Shown: positions 16,507 through 24,527 of the stretch, piece after piece
Layout: each line of letters starts with the position of its first letter
How positions within the stretch are numbered: the first letter of the stretch is position 1
Assembly: GCA_021773035.1 (NCBI GenBank)
Contig: JAJFKU010000016.1
Span: forward strand, 1 to 64,000
Direction: 5' to 3'
Origin: Woeseiaceae bacterium
Lineage (GTDB): Bacteria; Pseudomonadota; Gammaproteobacteria; Steroidobacterales; Woeseiaceae
DNA length: 64,000 nt
Program-made: the position numbers and the translations under genes
The notes under the pieces: model-generated
What the model was told of the DNA's origin: nothing
What the model saw: the letters and a program-made list of their open reading frames with translations, nothing else
The model's database searches: none

Positions 16507-17895
16507 TCACTGCAGATCCACGCGTTGCCCCAGCTTCGCGATCGATACCGCCGCCTTATTATGATCGCGTAGTTTCAGCGCCAGCGCCTCTTGAGCCGCA
16601 GGTTCTCCGTGGACGAGGTATACCGGTGGCCGATTCCGGAAACTGGAATACCAGTCAAGCAGGTCCTTCTGATCGCCGTGAGCCGATAGACCGCCGATCG
16701 TGTGGACATGCGCCCTGACCGCATATTCGTCGCCCCACATTGTCACCGTTTTCGCGCCATCGACTAATCGGCGCCCCAATGTACCGGCGGCCTGAAAACC
16801 AACGATGACCACATGGCTTTCCGGTCGGCCGAGATTGTTCTTCAAATGATGTCGAATCCTTCCGCCGGTACACATGCCGCTACCGGCAATGATTATGGCG
16901 CCTGAGGTCTCCCGGTTTATCGCCATCGATTCTTCGGGCGACCGCGTCATTCTGAGGTTCGGCAATCGCGGCCTGAATGTATCCGTCTCAAAGAACTTCG
17001 CATCGTACAGGTCGCGGTGTTTGGCGTAGACCTCGGTAGCCTGTATTGCCATTGGACTGTCGAGGTAGATCGTCCAGTGACGCAAACCCCACTCGTCCCA
17101 GTGTTTCGAGAACAGATACAGCAGATCCTGCGTTCGCCCGACGGCGAACGAAGGAATCAGCACGTTTCCGCCCTCTTCTCGCGCCGCGGCAATGACCTGT
17201 CGGAATTCGGCCAGCGTCTCGACGAGATTACGATGCAAACGGTCGCCATAAGTGCTCTCCAGCACCACGCAGTCCGCTTCGCTCACTGTCGCCGGCGGTC
17301 GCATGACAGGGCTGTCCCTGGTGCCGAGATCGCCACTGAAGACCAGCCTGCGCTCGCGGCCGCCGTCACGGTAAATCAACTCTACGACCGCGGCGCCAAG
17401 GATATGACCTGCATCCAGGAAGCGCACACTCAAGCCCGGGACGATTTCCAGTTCATGGTCGTAGTCGACGCCGCGAAATCTCGTCAGGCAGGCCTCGGCG
17501 TCGGCTTTCGTATACAGGGGCGTAATATGGGATTCGCCGCGCTGGCGGCGTTTCTTGTTCTGCCACTCAGCGTCTCTTTCGTGCAAAAAGCCGGAGTCCG
17601 GCAGCATGATTTCGCACAACGCAACAGTCGCATGCTGCGTATAGATATTGCCGTTGAACCCCTGGCGTACCAGCAGCGGAATCCGGCCCGAGTGATCGAT
17701 GTGGGCGTGACTCAGCAGCACTGCATCGACCGCTGCCGGGTCGACCGGAAGTGCCTTGTAGTTTCGCGCTTCGTCTTCACTGCGGCCCTGAAACATCCCG
17801 CACTCGAGCAATACAACGTGATCGCCTGCATTGATCTGATACAAGGATCCGGTTACCTGCTCGGTAGCGCCGAGAAAGGTGATACTGAATGTCAC
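16507..17895 (-). CDS. Metallo-beta-lactamase / beta-CASP nuclease (RNA-processing exonuclease family)
   Basis: The 462-residue protein has the metallo-beta-lactamase metal motif in LLSHAHIDHSGR, a second-domain GDLGTRDSPV, the ligand histidine in DAGHILGAA, and the beta-CASP region with LESTYGDRLH, GSGMCTGGRIRHHLKNNL and the terminal SAHGDQKDLLDW. This is the CPSF73/YsgA-like branch, predicted to cut RNA endo- or exonucleolytically using two zinc ions. It lies downstream of the cytochrome gene on the same strand (38-bp gap). Such enzymes often sit near stress-response and universal-stress genes, as here. A role in stress RNA turnover is inference. Confidence 0.93.
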   Translation of the reverse strand: MTFSITFLGATEQVTGSLYQINAGDHVVLLECGMFQGRSEDEARNYKALPVDPAAVDAVLLSHAHIDHSGRIPLLVRQGFNGNIYTQHATVALCEIMLPDSGFLHERDAEWQNKKRRQRGESHITPLYTKADAEACLTRFRGVDYDHELEIVPGLSVRFLDAGHILGAAVVELIYRDGGRERRLVFSGDLGTRDSPVMRPPATVSEADCVVLESTYGDRLHRNLVETLAEFRQVIAAAREEGGNVLIPSFAVGRTQDLLYLFSKHWDEWGLRHWTIYLDSPMAIQATEVYAKHRDLYDAKFFETDTFRPRLPNLRMTRSPEESMAINRETSGAIIIAGSGMCTGGRIRHHLKNNLGRPESHVVIVGFQAAGTLGRRLVDGAKTVTMWGDEYAVRAHVHTIGGLSAHGDQKDLLDWYSSFRNRPPVYLVHGEPAAQEALALKLRDHNKAAVSIAKLGQRVDLQ

Positions 17896-17933
17896 CGGCC
17901 GCTCACCCGCATCCGAACATCCGTGCAGCGTGC

Positions 17934-18539
17934 CTACGTCTTCTCGTAAACACCGAAGTAGACGAACGGTTTTCGGGCTCTCTGCCCCTGTGAAACATTG
18001 TCGGGCACGCGGTGTTCGACCGCATCCAGACTGCGCAGATAATCTGCAATGGCGTGTGCATCTTCGTCACTCAATATGCTGTATCCACGCCACGGCATCA
18101 CCAGACCCAGTCCGCCGCCGTGGCGGTCTTTCCCCGCGCGGATGGCATTGACAAGCTGATCGTCGCTCCAGCCGCCGATTCCGGTCTTGAGGTCCGGCGT
18201 AAGATTCGGCGCATAGAGTATCGGCGGAAAACGATACTCGAGCGGTGTCGTCAGCGCGATACCGACATCGGAGCCCGCCAGCGGCGCTTCGATGTCGGGC
18301 GTGCCAACGAGCGCCCCGTTAGTATGACAGGCGCCGCAGCCTAGCAACTCAACCATGTACTCACCGCGGCGAACGCTGTCACGGTTCGCGGGCGCGATTG
18401 CCGCGGTGTCAATCGTTGGGGCGTCCTGAATGGTTGCCGGCTTTCTTTCGATAAAACCTTCTGTCGGATCACGTGCCGTATCGGACGCACAGGCGACGAG
18501 TAGAGGTATCAGTAAGGCTGTTGACAGGCGAACTAACAT
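17934..18539 (-). CDS. c-type cytochrome lipoprotein
   Basis: The 201-residue protein has a lipobox (LIPLLVACASD) and a single haem-attachment site CGACH in ELLGCGACHTNGAL, with a candidate axial methionine in GLVMPWRGYSILSDEDAHA near the C-terminus. DEDAHAIADYLRSL is typical of the final helix of class I cytochromes. It would be anchored to a membrane facing the periplasm and pass electrons. It precedes the beta-CASP gene on the same strand and is divergent from the GNAT gene. The physiological partner is unknown. Confidence 0.9.
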   Translation of the reverse strand: MLVRLSTALLIPLLVACASDTARDPTEGFIERKPATIQDAPTIDTAAIAPANRDSVRRGEYMVELLGCGACHTNGALVGTPDIEAPLAGSDVGIALTTPLEYRFPPILYAPNLTPDLKTGIGGWSDDQLVNAIRAGKDRHGGGLGLVMPWRGYSILSDEDAHAIADYLRSLDAVEHRVPDNVSQGQRARKPFVYFGVYEKT

Positions 18540-18714
18540 GATTCGATCCCGTTGCGTTTACGAACGCCTATTTTTGCGCACTACCAATGGTGGGCAACAT
18601 GTCGGAAAACACGTACCACGGCCGGGTACGCATTTGTTCGGATGTCCGACAACTGTTTCGGCCGCCATTATTCAGAGAACAGGCACCGGTAATCTTTGGA
18701 GGCAGTGTCCCGCT

Positions 18715-19239
18715 ATGGCCGCGAACTTTATGGAAACACTAACAGGTGGACCTACGGTCTACATTCGACCCATTCGTCGCGACGATGTGGAACGGGAACG
18801 GCAGTTTGTCGATGGCCTTTCCGCACAGTCCAGATATAACCGTTTTCTGGCCGGCGTCAGTCACCTCACGCAGGGTGAACTTGAAAGCTTCTGCGATGTT
18901 GACCAGCACCGCAACATGGCCTTCGTCGCACTTGATCAAAGCGGTTCCGAGGATATACAGGTCGGCGTTGCCCGCTACGTCGCGAACGGCGAGCAAGCAA
19001 ATGCAGAGATCGCGGTCACCATCGCGGATGACTGGCAGGGCAAAGGGCTCGACGACGTGCTGCTGCAGCACCTGATCGACTTCGCGCGTGACAACGCAGT
19101 CGAGAGTCTTTACTCCATCGAACTGGCTAGCAACACCGCGATGCGAGCTCTTGCGCGACGGTTCGGCTTCGACTCAAGCAGGGATTTGGGCGACCCCGGG
19201 CAAATAGTCTACCGCCTGCAACTGGTCACGAAGGCCTGA
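18715..19239 (+). CDS. GNAT-family N-acetyltransferase
   Basis: I start at the ATG of MAANFMET, with GGAGG 12 bases upstream, rather than the far longer track ORF, whose first 95 codons look non-coding and lie opposite the cytochrome promoter. The 174-residue product has a GNAT core: VYIRPIRRDDVERER, then strand 4 VARYVANGEQANAEIAVTI and the acetyl-CoA loop DDWQGKGLDDVLLQHL (R/Q-x-x-G-x-G/A pattern). It resembles acetyltransferases such as those modifying metabolic enzymes, but the substrate is not apparent. The following 130 bp carry no gene. Confidence 0.85.
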   Translation: MAANFMETLTGGPTVYIRPIRRDDVERERQFVDGLSAQSRYNRFLAGVSHLTQGELESFCDVDQHRNMAFVALDQSGSEDIQVGVARYVANGEQANAEIAVTIADDWQGKGLDDVLLQHLIDFARDNAVESLYSIELASNTAMRALARRFGFDSSRDLGDPGQIVYRLQLVTKA

Positions 19240-19370
19240 TGTGGAAAACCACCTGTCGATCGCCGTCTATGTAATCACCGCAGCGGCCCCCCGAGGTCTA
19301 CGAATAGTGAGTCCGAAACGGTGGAGTAACAATCTCTTTATAGACTAACCAGCAAATCAAGGTATCTGGA

Positions 19371-19949
19371 ATGAACCATCGTGCCACTCTCGTAGTATTC
19401 CTGCAGAACATCCCGCTGCTTGCATTAGCCGTTGTTCTTGCGGGCTGCGTATCGATAAAGACAGGCTCTCACTACGACGAAACCGCGGACTTCTCTGCCT
19501 ACCGAACGTTCTCCTGGGTCAGCAAAACACCGTACATTTCTGCAGACAACGCGGTCCGCATCAGCCCGCTTGCCCAAAACAAGATTCAGGACGCTATTCG
19601 CGAACGGCTCGTACAGGCGGGATACACGTTTACTGAGAATCCCGCCAACGGGGATTTTCTGCTCGCCTATACGGTCGGCACGCGCGAAGAGATTCGCGTG
19701 GACTCCTACCCCGTCGCCTATCCCGGTACCTGGGGCTGGCATATCCATGGCAGCCACTACGTCATTCGCGAGGTCAGCGAACACCACTACACCAAGGGAA
19801 CACTCGGCGTCGATATCTTCGATGGACGTACTAACAAACCGATCTGGCATGGCTGGGCAGAGAAGACAATCACCGACAGTGATCGGCGTGACCCCGGTCC
19901 GGCGATCGACGAGGGCGTTAATCGGCTGTTTGAGGACTTCCCGAGATAG
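19371..19949 (+). CDS. DUF4136-type lipoprotein
   Basis: The 192-residue protein has a lipobox (LAVVLAGCVSIK) and the DUF4136 pattern DETADFSAYRTFSWV, then QDAIRERLVQAGYTF, GDFLLAYTVGTRE and the terminal WHGWAEKTITDSD with a helix containing RLFEDFPR. The family is an envelope-anchored domain of unknown function, common in proteobacteria. The aromatic- and histidine-rich middle (YPGTWGWHIHGSHY) is notable. It starts a plus-strand run continuing through the host-attachment, cytochrome and stress-protein genes with short gaps. Confidence 0.87.
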   Translation: MNHRATLVVFLQNIPLLALAVVLAGCVSIKTGSHYDETADFSAYRTFSWVSKTPYISADNAVRISPLAQNKIQDAIRERLVQAGYTFTENPANGDFLLAYTVGTREEIRVDSYPVAYPGTWGWHIHGSHYVIREVSEHHYTKGTLGVDIFDGRTNKPIWHGWAEKTITDSDRRDPGPAIDEGVNRLFEDFPR

Positions 19950-19970
19950 CGCGTTGAGGAGTAAGCACGA

Positions 19971-20438
19971 ATGTCAGCAAGCGCATCAGACCGCTGGGTA
20001 AGGAAAACCTGGATTGTCGTCGCCGACGAGTCCGCCGCGGAGATTTATTCGCAGCTGGGCAGAAAAGACTCGCTGGTAGCCAAAATCGCACTCACCAATG
20101 CTGCATCACGGCAGAAACAGCGGGACATCAACTCGGACAGGGCCGGACGTTCATTCGACAGCCACGGTCAGGGGCGACATGCGCTCACAAAACAAGTCGG
20201 CCCGAAGGAGCAGGCATCGCAGCGCTTCGCGCACGACGTCGCGCACTATGTTGCCGACGGCATCATGAGAAAGGAGGCCCACAGCTACATCCTGGTCGCC
20301 GCACCAAGGTTCCTCGGCCTGCTGCGGAAAGAGTTCGTCAAGCTGTGTCCACAGGAACCTCTACTCACGATCGACAAGGAAGTTGTAGGACAGCCCGCCG
20401 CTACGGTCGCGGAGCTCATTGAAAAACACCGACGTTAA
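19971..20438 (+). CDS. Host-attachment (baeRF-like) family protein
   Basis: The 155-residue protein reads WIVVADESAAEIYSQLG at the N-terminus and later HDVAHYVADGIMRKEAHSYI, LVAAPRFLGLLRKEFVK and ELIEKHRR, matching the proteobacterial host-attachment protein family, related to the bacterial archaeo-eukaryotic release factor (baeRF) domains. The family name comes from plant-associated species; a ribosome-linked stress role has been suggested for the wider superfamily. It is cytoplasmic. It begins 21 bp after the DUF4136 gene and precedes a cytochrome and universal stress protein, so a stress function is plausible. Confidence 0.88.
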   Translation: MSASASDRWVRKTWIVVADESAAEIYSQLGRKDSLVAKIALTNAASRQKQRDINSDRAGRSFDSHGQGRHALTKQVGPKEQASQRFAHDVAHYVADGIMRKEAHSYILVAAPRFLGLLRKEFVKLCPQEPLLTIDKEVVGQPAATVAELIEKHRR

Positions 20439-20462
20439 CGATTTGAAAACTGGAGCAAGACG

Positions 20463-20918
20463 ATGACCAAGCTTAGCGTGCTCATGATTCTGGCTGGATT
20501 CTCATTGGCAGTTGGTGGTTGCGACAGTGACCCGATGTCAGAAGTAGGCTTTCGACTGCCCGATGGCGATGCCAAGAACGGCCGCGAAGCGTTCCTGTAC
20601 ATGCAGTGCAATCAATGCCACACGATCTCCGGCGTAGAACTGCCCGTTGTTCCGCTTGCCGACCCACCCTATGTCGAACTTGGTGGCAAGGTATCGCAGG
20701 TCAAAACCTACGGCCAGCTCGTCACGGCAATTATCAATCCGTCGCATAAACTCGCGGATGGCTATGCGGAAGAACTGGTTTCCGAGGACGGCGAATCGAA
20801 CATGTACGTCTACAACGCCCACATGACCGTGCAGGAACTGATCGACCTCGTGGCCTACCTGCAACCTCTCTATGAAGTGACACCTCCGCAATATTACTAC
20901 CGCGTCTACCCTTACTAG
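20463..20918 (+). CDS. Small c-type cytochrome lipoprotein
   Basis: The 151-residue protein has a lipobox (FSLAVGGCDSD) and one haem site CNQCH in FLYMQCNQCHTISGVE. A methionine in SNMYVYNAHMTVQELIDLVA probably gives the sixth ligand, and the helix VQELIDLVAYLQPLY closes the fold. It resembles the sulfur-oxidation type of monohaem cytochromes only loosely. It lies in a plus-strand run with 20-25 bp gaps between a host-attachment-like gene and a universal stress protein gene. Electron donor and acceptor are unknown. Confidence 0.9.
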   Translation: MTKLSVLMILAGFSLAVGGCDSDPMSEVGFRLPDGDAKNGREAFLYMQCNQCHTISGVELPVVPLADPPYVELGGKVSQVKTYGQLVTAIINPSHKLADGYAEELVSEDGESNMYVYNAHMTVQELIDLVAYLQPLYEVTPPQYYYRVYPY

Positions 20919-20938
20919 AATTCGACGGAGACCCTGAT

Positions 20939-21886
20939 ATGTCGAAGAAAAACATACTCGTTATCGTCGAAAGCGACTGCAAACCAGAGCAAACTATCGA
21001 CAGGGCGCTGTACATAGCCGGGTTGCTTGAGCGCAAACTCGATATTCTGTTCTGCGAAACCTCCTACAGCGCCCTGCCCGGGGGAATCGCCGTATCGAGC
21101 GAGGCTGAAACCATACGACAACATATTCTGGAGTGGCAGGAGAATATTGCTGAGGAACTGGCGGAACCTGTTCGAAATGCCGGCAAGCTCGCGTCGGTGG
21201 AAGTACTGCTCGACCGTCCAATCGCCGACGGCATACTCGCGAAGGCGCTCGACACGGAGCCCTGCCTCGTCGTGAAGGGCACGCAGTTTCACAGCAGCGC
21301 AGAACGTAGCATTCTGGTCGATACGGACTGGCAGCTTCTCAGGAAGTGCCCGTATCAGCTGTGGCTGGTTAAACACCATGAGTTTCACGACGAACCACGA
21401 ATCGCTGCTGCAGTTGACCCAACACACGCGCACGATAAACCCGCGGCGCTGGATCAGATTATCGTCGAAGCGGCGCAGATGGTCGCGAAACTCGTAGGCG
21501 GCGAAGTCGAACTGATTCACACCTACATGCGCCTGTCCGCCGTCAGCAAGGCTGCAACAAAGGCCATGCGGCCTATCAAGCTTCCTATCGACGAAATCGA
21601 TCAACGCATCAAAACGGAACACAGAGAGGCACTCGACAGGCTGGCCGCCGGCAACGGCATCGACTCGGACCATGTCCACCAGCTACCCGGTCGGACACAC
21701 GACATACTGCCAAGCTTCGTGCGCGCCAACGGCATCGACCTCGTCGTCATGGGGGCGCTGGCGCGCTGGGGAATCAAACGAATGATCATTGGCAGTACTG
21801 CCGAGCGCGTTTTGGATCACCTGCCCTGCGATGTCCTGATCGTAAGAGACAACGGAACCTGCGATGAAATAGGCGGTATCGGTTGA
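20939..21886 (+). CDS. Tandem-domain universal stress protein
   Basis: The 315-residue protein carries two Usp folds (about 1-140 and 150-310). The second ends with the nucleotide-binding pattern VMGALARWGIKRMIIGSTAE, then RVLDHLPCDVLIVR, as in ATP-binding UspA relatives; the first half lacks the glycine-rich loop and may be non-binding. It resembles UspE-like proteins. It is the last gene of the plus-strand stress run. The 455-bp gap after it contains the large inverted-repeat element at 21977-22304. Confidence 0.93.
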   Translation: MSKKNILVIVESDCKPEQTIDRALYIAGLLERKLDILFCETSYSALPGGIAVSSEAETIRQHILEWQENIAEELAEPVRNAGKLASVEVLLDRPIADGILAKALDTEPCLVVKGTQFHSSAERSILVDTDWQLLRKCPYQLWLVKHHEFHDEPRIAAAVDPTHAHDKPAALDQIIVEAAQMVAKLVGGEVELIHTYMRLSAVSKAATKAMRPIKLPIDEIDQRIKTEHREALDRLAAGNGIDSDHVHQLPGRTHDILPSFVRANGIDLVVMGALARWGIKRMIIGSTAERVLDHLPCDVLIVRDNGTCDEIGGIG

Positions 21887-21976
21887 TGGATACCGCCGGG
21901 GCTTCGGGCACACGAAGTTGGTCGAGATAGCGGCCTAGCTTGTTTGTCGTTTGAATCGAGGATGGCTCAGTGGCGG

Positions 21977-22304
21977 TTCTGAGCACTGTTCTTGACCTCG
22001 ACACACTGGCATTTTCGCAGGGTCATCGGTCTGGCAGGGGTATACCGGAATGGCTCCCTGCGGTCCGCTTTATTTCCGGTATACCCCTGCCAGACCGATG
22101 CCTTGTGACAGTGGCCGGTGCATCCCGGTCAGAGCAGATACGAAGTGCTGACCGGACGACCACGTTAAGCGTGGTAAGCGGGCGGGAGAGAGAGTGCTTA
22201 CGGGAAATAAAGCGGACCGCAGGGAGCCATTCCCTGTAAGTACTCTCTCTCCCGCCCGCCTGCGCCGACTTTAAGTGTGTCGAGGTCAAGAACAGTGCTC
22301 AGAA
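21977..22304. repeat. 328-bp nested inverted-repeat element with two complementary-loop hairpins
   Basis: A perfect 31-bp inverted repeat (21977-22007 with 22274-22304; left arm begins TTCTGAGCACTGTTC) encloses two large hairpins. Hairpin 1 (22024-22050 with 22074-22100) has a 27-bp perfect stem and a 23-base loop. Hairpin 2 (22178-22206 with 22230-22259) has a 29-bp stem with one bulge and one G/T pair. Its loop is the exact reverse complement of loop 1, and the identity extends four bases into each stem (31 bp in all). Between them lie a small hairpin (CCGGTCAG at 22125 with CTGACCGG at 22148) and CCACG/CGTGG at 22160-22174. It sits between convergent genes. No ORF across it looks like a protein; no T-run or clear target-site duplication was seen. 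Confidence 0.9.
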
Positions 22305-22341
22305 AGACGACTAACGCGCAACCCGAGATCGAATATAAAAC

Positions 22342-23658
22342 CTAGGGCACCCCTTCGTAGATACGCACATAGTCCACCTCCATTCGCTGCGGGAATATCC
22401 CGTCGTCGATTCCCCCACCGGATCGCCCCCACATACCTCCCACAGCCACGTTGAGAATCACATGGAACGGGTGGTCATACGGCCATGACTCCCAACCGGA
22501 TTGCTCGTTTACGTAGACGAAATACAGGATGTTGTCCATGAAGACCCGAATCTCCTCTGGCGTCCACTCGAGCGCATAGACGTGAAAATCCGAGTCGACA
22601 CCATCGCTGAGAATTCGTCCTTTCCGCTGCTCCCACTTTGCCCAGTAGTACGCCTGATTGTGCACGGTCCCGTGAACGTGGTTCATCTGATAACCGACGT
22701 GCTCCATAATGTCGATCTCGCCCGAGTTCGGCCAGGCATCACAGCTGCCGCTGCCCTGCCAATCCTCACCGTCTTCACAGCTTGTCGAGTAACGGTAGGG
22801 GTCGCTGGGCAGCATCCAGATTGCGGGCCAGGTGCCTTTACCGGCCGGCAACCTTGCGCGTACCTCGAAACGGCCATACAGGAAATCACCTTTGCCATTC
22901 GAATGTATCCGGCCGGACGTGTACTCGGCATCCCGATAGTCCTCCTTGTGTGCTTCGATGATCAGCAGGCCACCCTCAACTCTGAGGTTCTTCGGGCGCC
23001 CGGTGTACGTCTGATCCTCGTCGTTCACCTTCCTGGACGGCCAAACATCGACCGTCCATTTATCGGCATCCGGTTCGCCATCGACATCGAATTCGTCAGC
23101 CCAAAGCAGTTTCCCCGCTGGCGAATTCCGATTTTTCAGGCGTACGACGACGGCGCTCAGTACCGGTCTCGACGATGACGCGTGGAAATCGATGTTCAGC
23201 TCCCCATCCTCCACGGATACATCGGGAACGGTAACCGACAGTGCAGACCGGGTCTTGCCGTCCCTGAATGACATGATGTCGAGATCGTCGACGATCCGGC
23301 GGTTTTCAGCGAACGCGTCAAATACGCGCTCCCCTCCCGTGAGATCCCGCGGCTCCGTGAACTTCAGCGTCACGTCATAGCGGCCGTTCGCGACCGGATA
23401 GGCAAGCTCGACGTCCCCCTCACGATAGCTTCGATAGATAAACGCGTCCTGCGACCCCTTCACCTCTTCCTGCCAGCCAACGTCACCGCCGCGAACGAAC
23501 TCCTCAGCGCGGTAGGTCGTCCCGTCCGCAGCGACAAACTGCTCACCACCGACATTGACCGCCCAGACGAGATCGGACTCCGAGCCCTCGGGAACGCAGC
23601 CGGAGGCGGCGAGAAATGGCAGTGCCAGCAGCACCCGGAGCAGCAATACAGGTTTCAT
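22342..23658 (-). CDS. GH16 endo-beta-glucanase (laminarinase-type) lipoprotein with malectin-like domain
   Basis: I start at MKPVLLLR (GGAGGT eight bases upstream), giving 438 residues; the track's longer start lies across the operator. A lipobox (LPFLAASGC) is followed by a malectin-like carbohydrate-binding domain (about 30-175: WAVNVGGEQF, GRYDVTLKFTEP, LSAVVVRL). The GH16 domain (about 185-435) has the catalytic motif GEIDIMEHVG, with nucleophile and acid/base glutamates E314 and E319 and D316 between. LPAGKGTWPAIWMLP is also typical of laminarinase-type GH16. It would cut beta-1,3-glucan chains at the cell envelope. Its promoter shares the divergent region with the CBM9 gene and holds a LacI-type operator. 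Confidence 0.93.
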   Translation of the reverse strand: MKPVLLLRVLLALPFLAASGCVPEGSESDLVWAVNVGGEQFVAADGTTYRAEEFVRGGDVGWQEEVKGSQDAFIYRSYREGDVELAYPVANGRYDVTLKFTEPRDLTGGERVFDAFAENRRIVDDLDIMSFRDGKTRSALSVTVPDVSVEDGELNIDFHASSSRPVLSAVVVRLKNRNSPAGKLLWADEFDVDGEPDADKWTVDVWPSRKVNDEDQTYTGRPKNLRVEGGLLIIEAHKEDYRDAEYTSGRIHSNGKGDFLYGRFEVRARLPAGKGTWPAIWMLPSDPYRYSTSCEDGEDWQGSGSCDAWPNSGEIDIMEHVGYQMNHVHGTVHNQAYYWAKWEQRKGRILSDGVDSDFHVYALEWTPEEIRVFMDNILYFVYVNEQSGWESWPYDHPFHVILNVAVGGMWGRSGGGIDDGIFPQRMEVDYVRIYEGVP

Positions 23659-23693
23659 CGCACACGACCTCCAAAAGGTTTTCTCATTCTTGA

Positions 23694-23707
23694 TGACAGC
23701 GCTGTCA
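23694..23707. promoter_or_regulatory. LacI-type operator in the GH16/CBM9 divergent promoter
   Basis: TGACAGCGCTGTCA is a perfect 14-bp palindrome. For the plus strand, ATGACA (23693-23698), a 17-bp spacer and TACAAT (23716-23721) make a good sigma-70 promoter for the CBM9 gene, with the operator across the -35 box and spacer. For the minus strand TTGACA overlaps the operator too. Sites of the same sequence recur at 29007, 40126, 40149, 41230 and 45871. Confidence 0.88.
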
Positions 23708-23762
23708 ATAAAGCTTACAATAAGCACAGAACGAATACCAATATAGGTATAGAGGGGAAACA

Positions 23763-24527
23763 GTGACTAGTAGAAACGTCAGGCCATGGCGCCTTGCAGG
23801 CATGCTTTTGCTATTGGTTGCAACGGCATCGGTGGCGGGCACAGATACGCATTCTGCCGGGCGCACGGAGTATTTCGCGCCGAAGACCGAGGTCCCTCTC
23901 ACGATCGATGGCATCGCAGACGAGCGTGTCTGGGAATCGGCCGAATGGCGCGACATCAAGCATCGCTGGCTGGGGCCGGAGTACTCCTCTCGCGACTTTC
24001 AGGGGCGTTACAAACTCGCCTGGAGCGACGGCAGGCTCTACGTCCTCAGCGAGATCGTCGACGATGTACTGATCGATTCGCACCGCGACCCGCTGCAGCA
24101 GTACTGGGACGACGACTGCCTCGAGATCTTTATCGACGAAGACCGCTCCGGTGGAGATCACCAGTTCAATCACAACGCTTTCGCCTATCACATGTCCCTG
24201 GACAATCAGGCAATCGACATCGGCACAGACAAGCGTGCGCGTAACTATTCCCACCACGTCGAGAGCCGCTGGCGGCAACACGACGACAAACTCGTCTGGG
24301 AACTTGCCATTGACGTGTATTCAGACGACTACGTCGATACCTCTGCGAGTAACGAACCAGTCGCTCTCGTTGCCGGAAAGGTACTCGGCTTCATGATTGC
24401 CTATTGCGACAACGACGGTAGCGAATTGCGCGAGAACTTCGTCGGCTCCGAATCCGTGCCGGAAGGGCCTAAAGACCGTGGCTGGATCGATGCCGGCCTG
24501 TTCGGGTCACTGGTGCTGGTGGAATGA
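23763..24527 (+). CDS. Secreted CBM9-like carbohydrate-binding protein
   Basis: Translation starts at GTG 23763, preceded by AGGGGAAACA. The 254-residue protein has a signal peptide (LAGMLLLLVATASVAG) and one domain with the CBM9-like pattern: LTIDGIADERVWESAEW, GRYKLAWSDGRLYVLSEIVDD, QQYWDDDCLEIFIDEDRS and a late GSLVLVE. Such domains bind sugars in the periplasm or on enzymes; this protein has no catalytic domain. Its stop overlaps the start of the phosphorylase gene by 4 bp (ATGA). The exported binding protein is thus translated with two cytoplasmic enzymes, suggesting a periplasmic role in holding oligosaccharides. Ligand inferred from context. Confidence 0.85.
   Translation: MTSRNVRPWRLAGMLLLLVATASVAGTDTHSAGRTEYFAPKTEVPLTIDGIADERVWESAEWRDIKHRWLGPEYSSRDFQGRYKLAWSDGRLYVLSEIVDDVLIDSHRDPLQQYWDDDCLEIFIDEDRSGGDHQFNHNAFAYHMSLDNQAIDIGTDKRARNYSHHVESRWRQHDDKLVWELAIDVYSDDYVDTSASNEPVALVAGKVLGFMIAYCDNDGSELRENFVGSESVPEGPKDRGWIDAGLFGSLVLVE

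Noticed and set aside
18430-18714. The N-terminal 95 codons of the track ORF 18430-19239
   Set aside because: They overlap the opposite-strand cytochrome gene start and its promoter; the GNAT domain and a GGAGG site support the later ATG.
21970-22289. ORFs 21970-22239 (+) and 22023-22289 (-) as overlapping genes
   Set aside because: Both come from the inverted repeats; the two translations share WLPAVRFIS because the DNA is self-complementary. No ribosome sites or family resemblance.
21977-22304. Retron ncRNA or integron attC array
   Set aside because: Retrons need an adjacent reverse transcriptase and none is present; attC sites need integrase or cassette context and have imperfect stems. 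Neither is supported.
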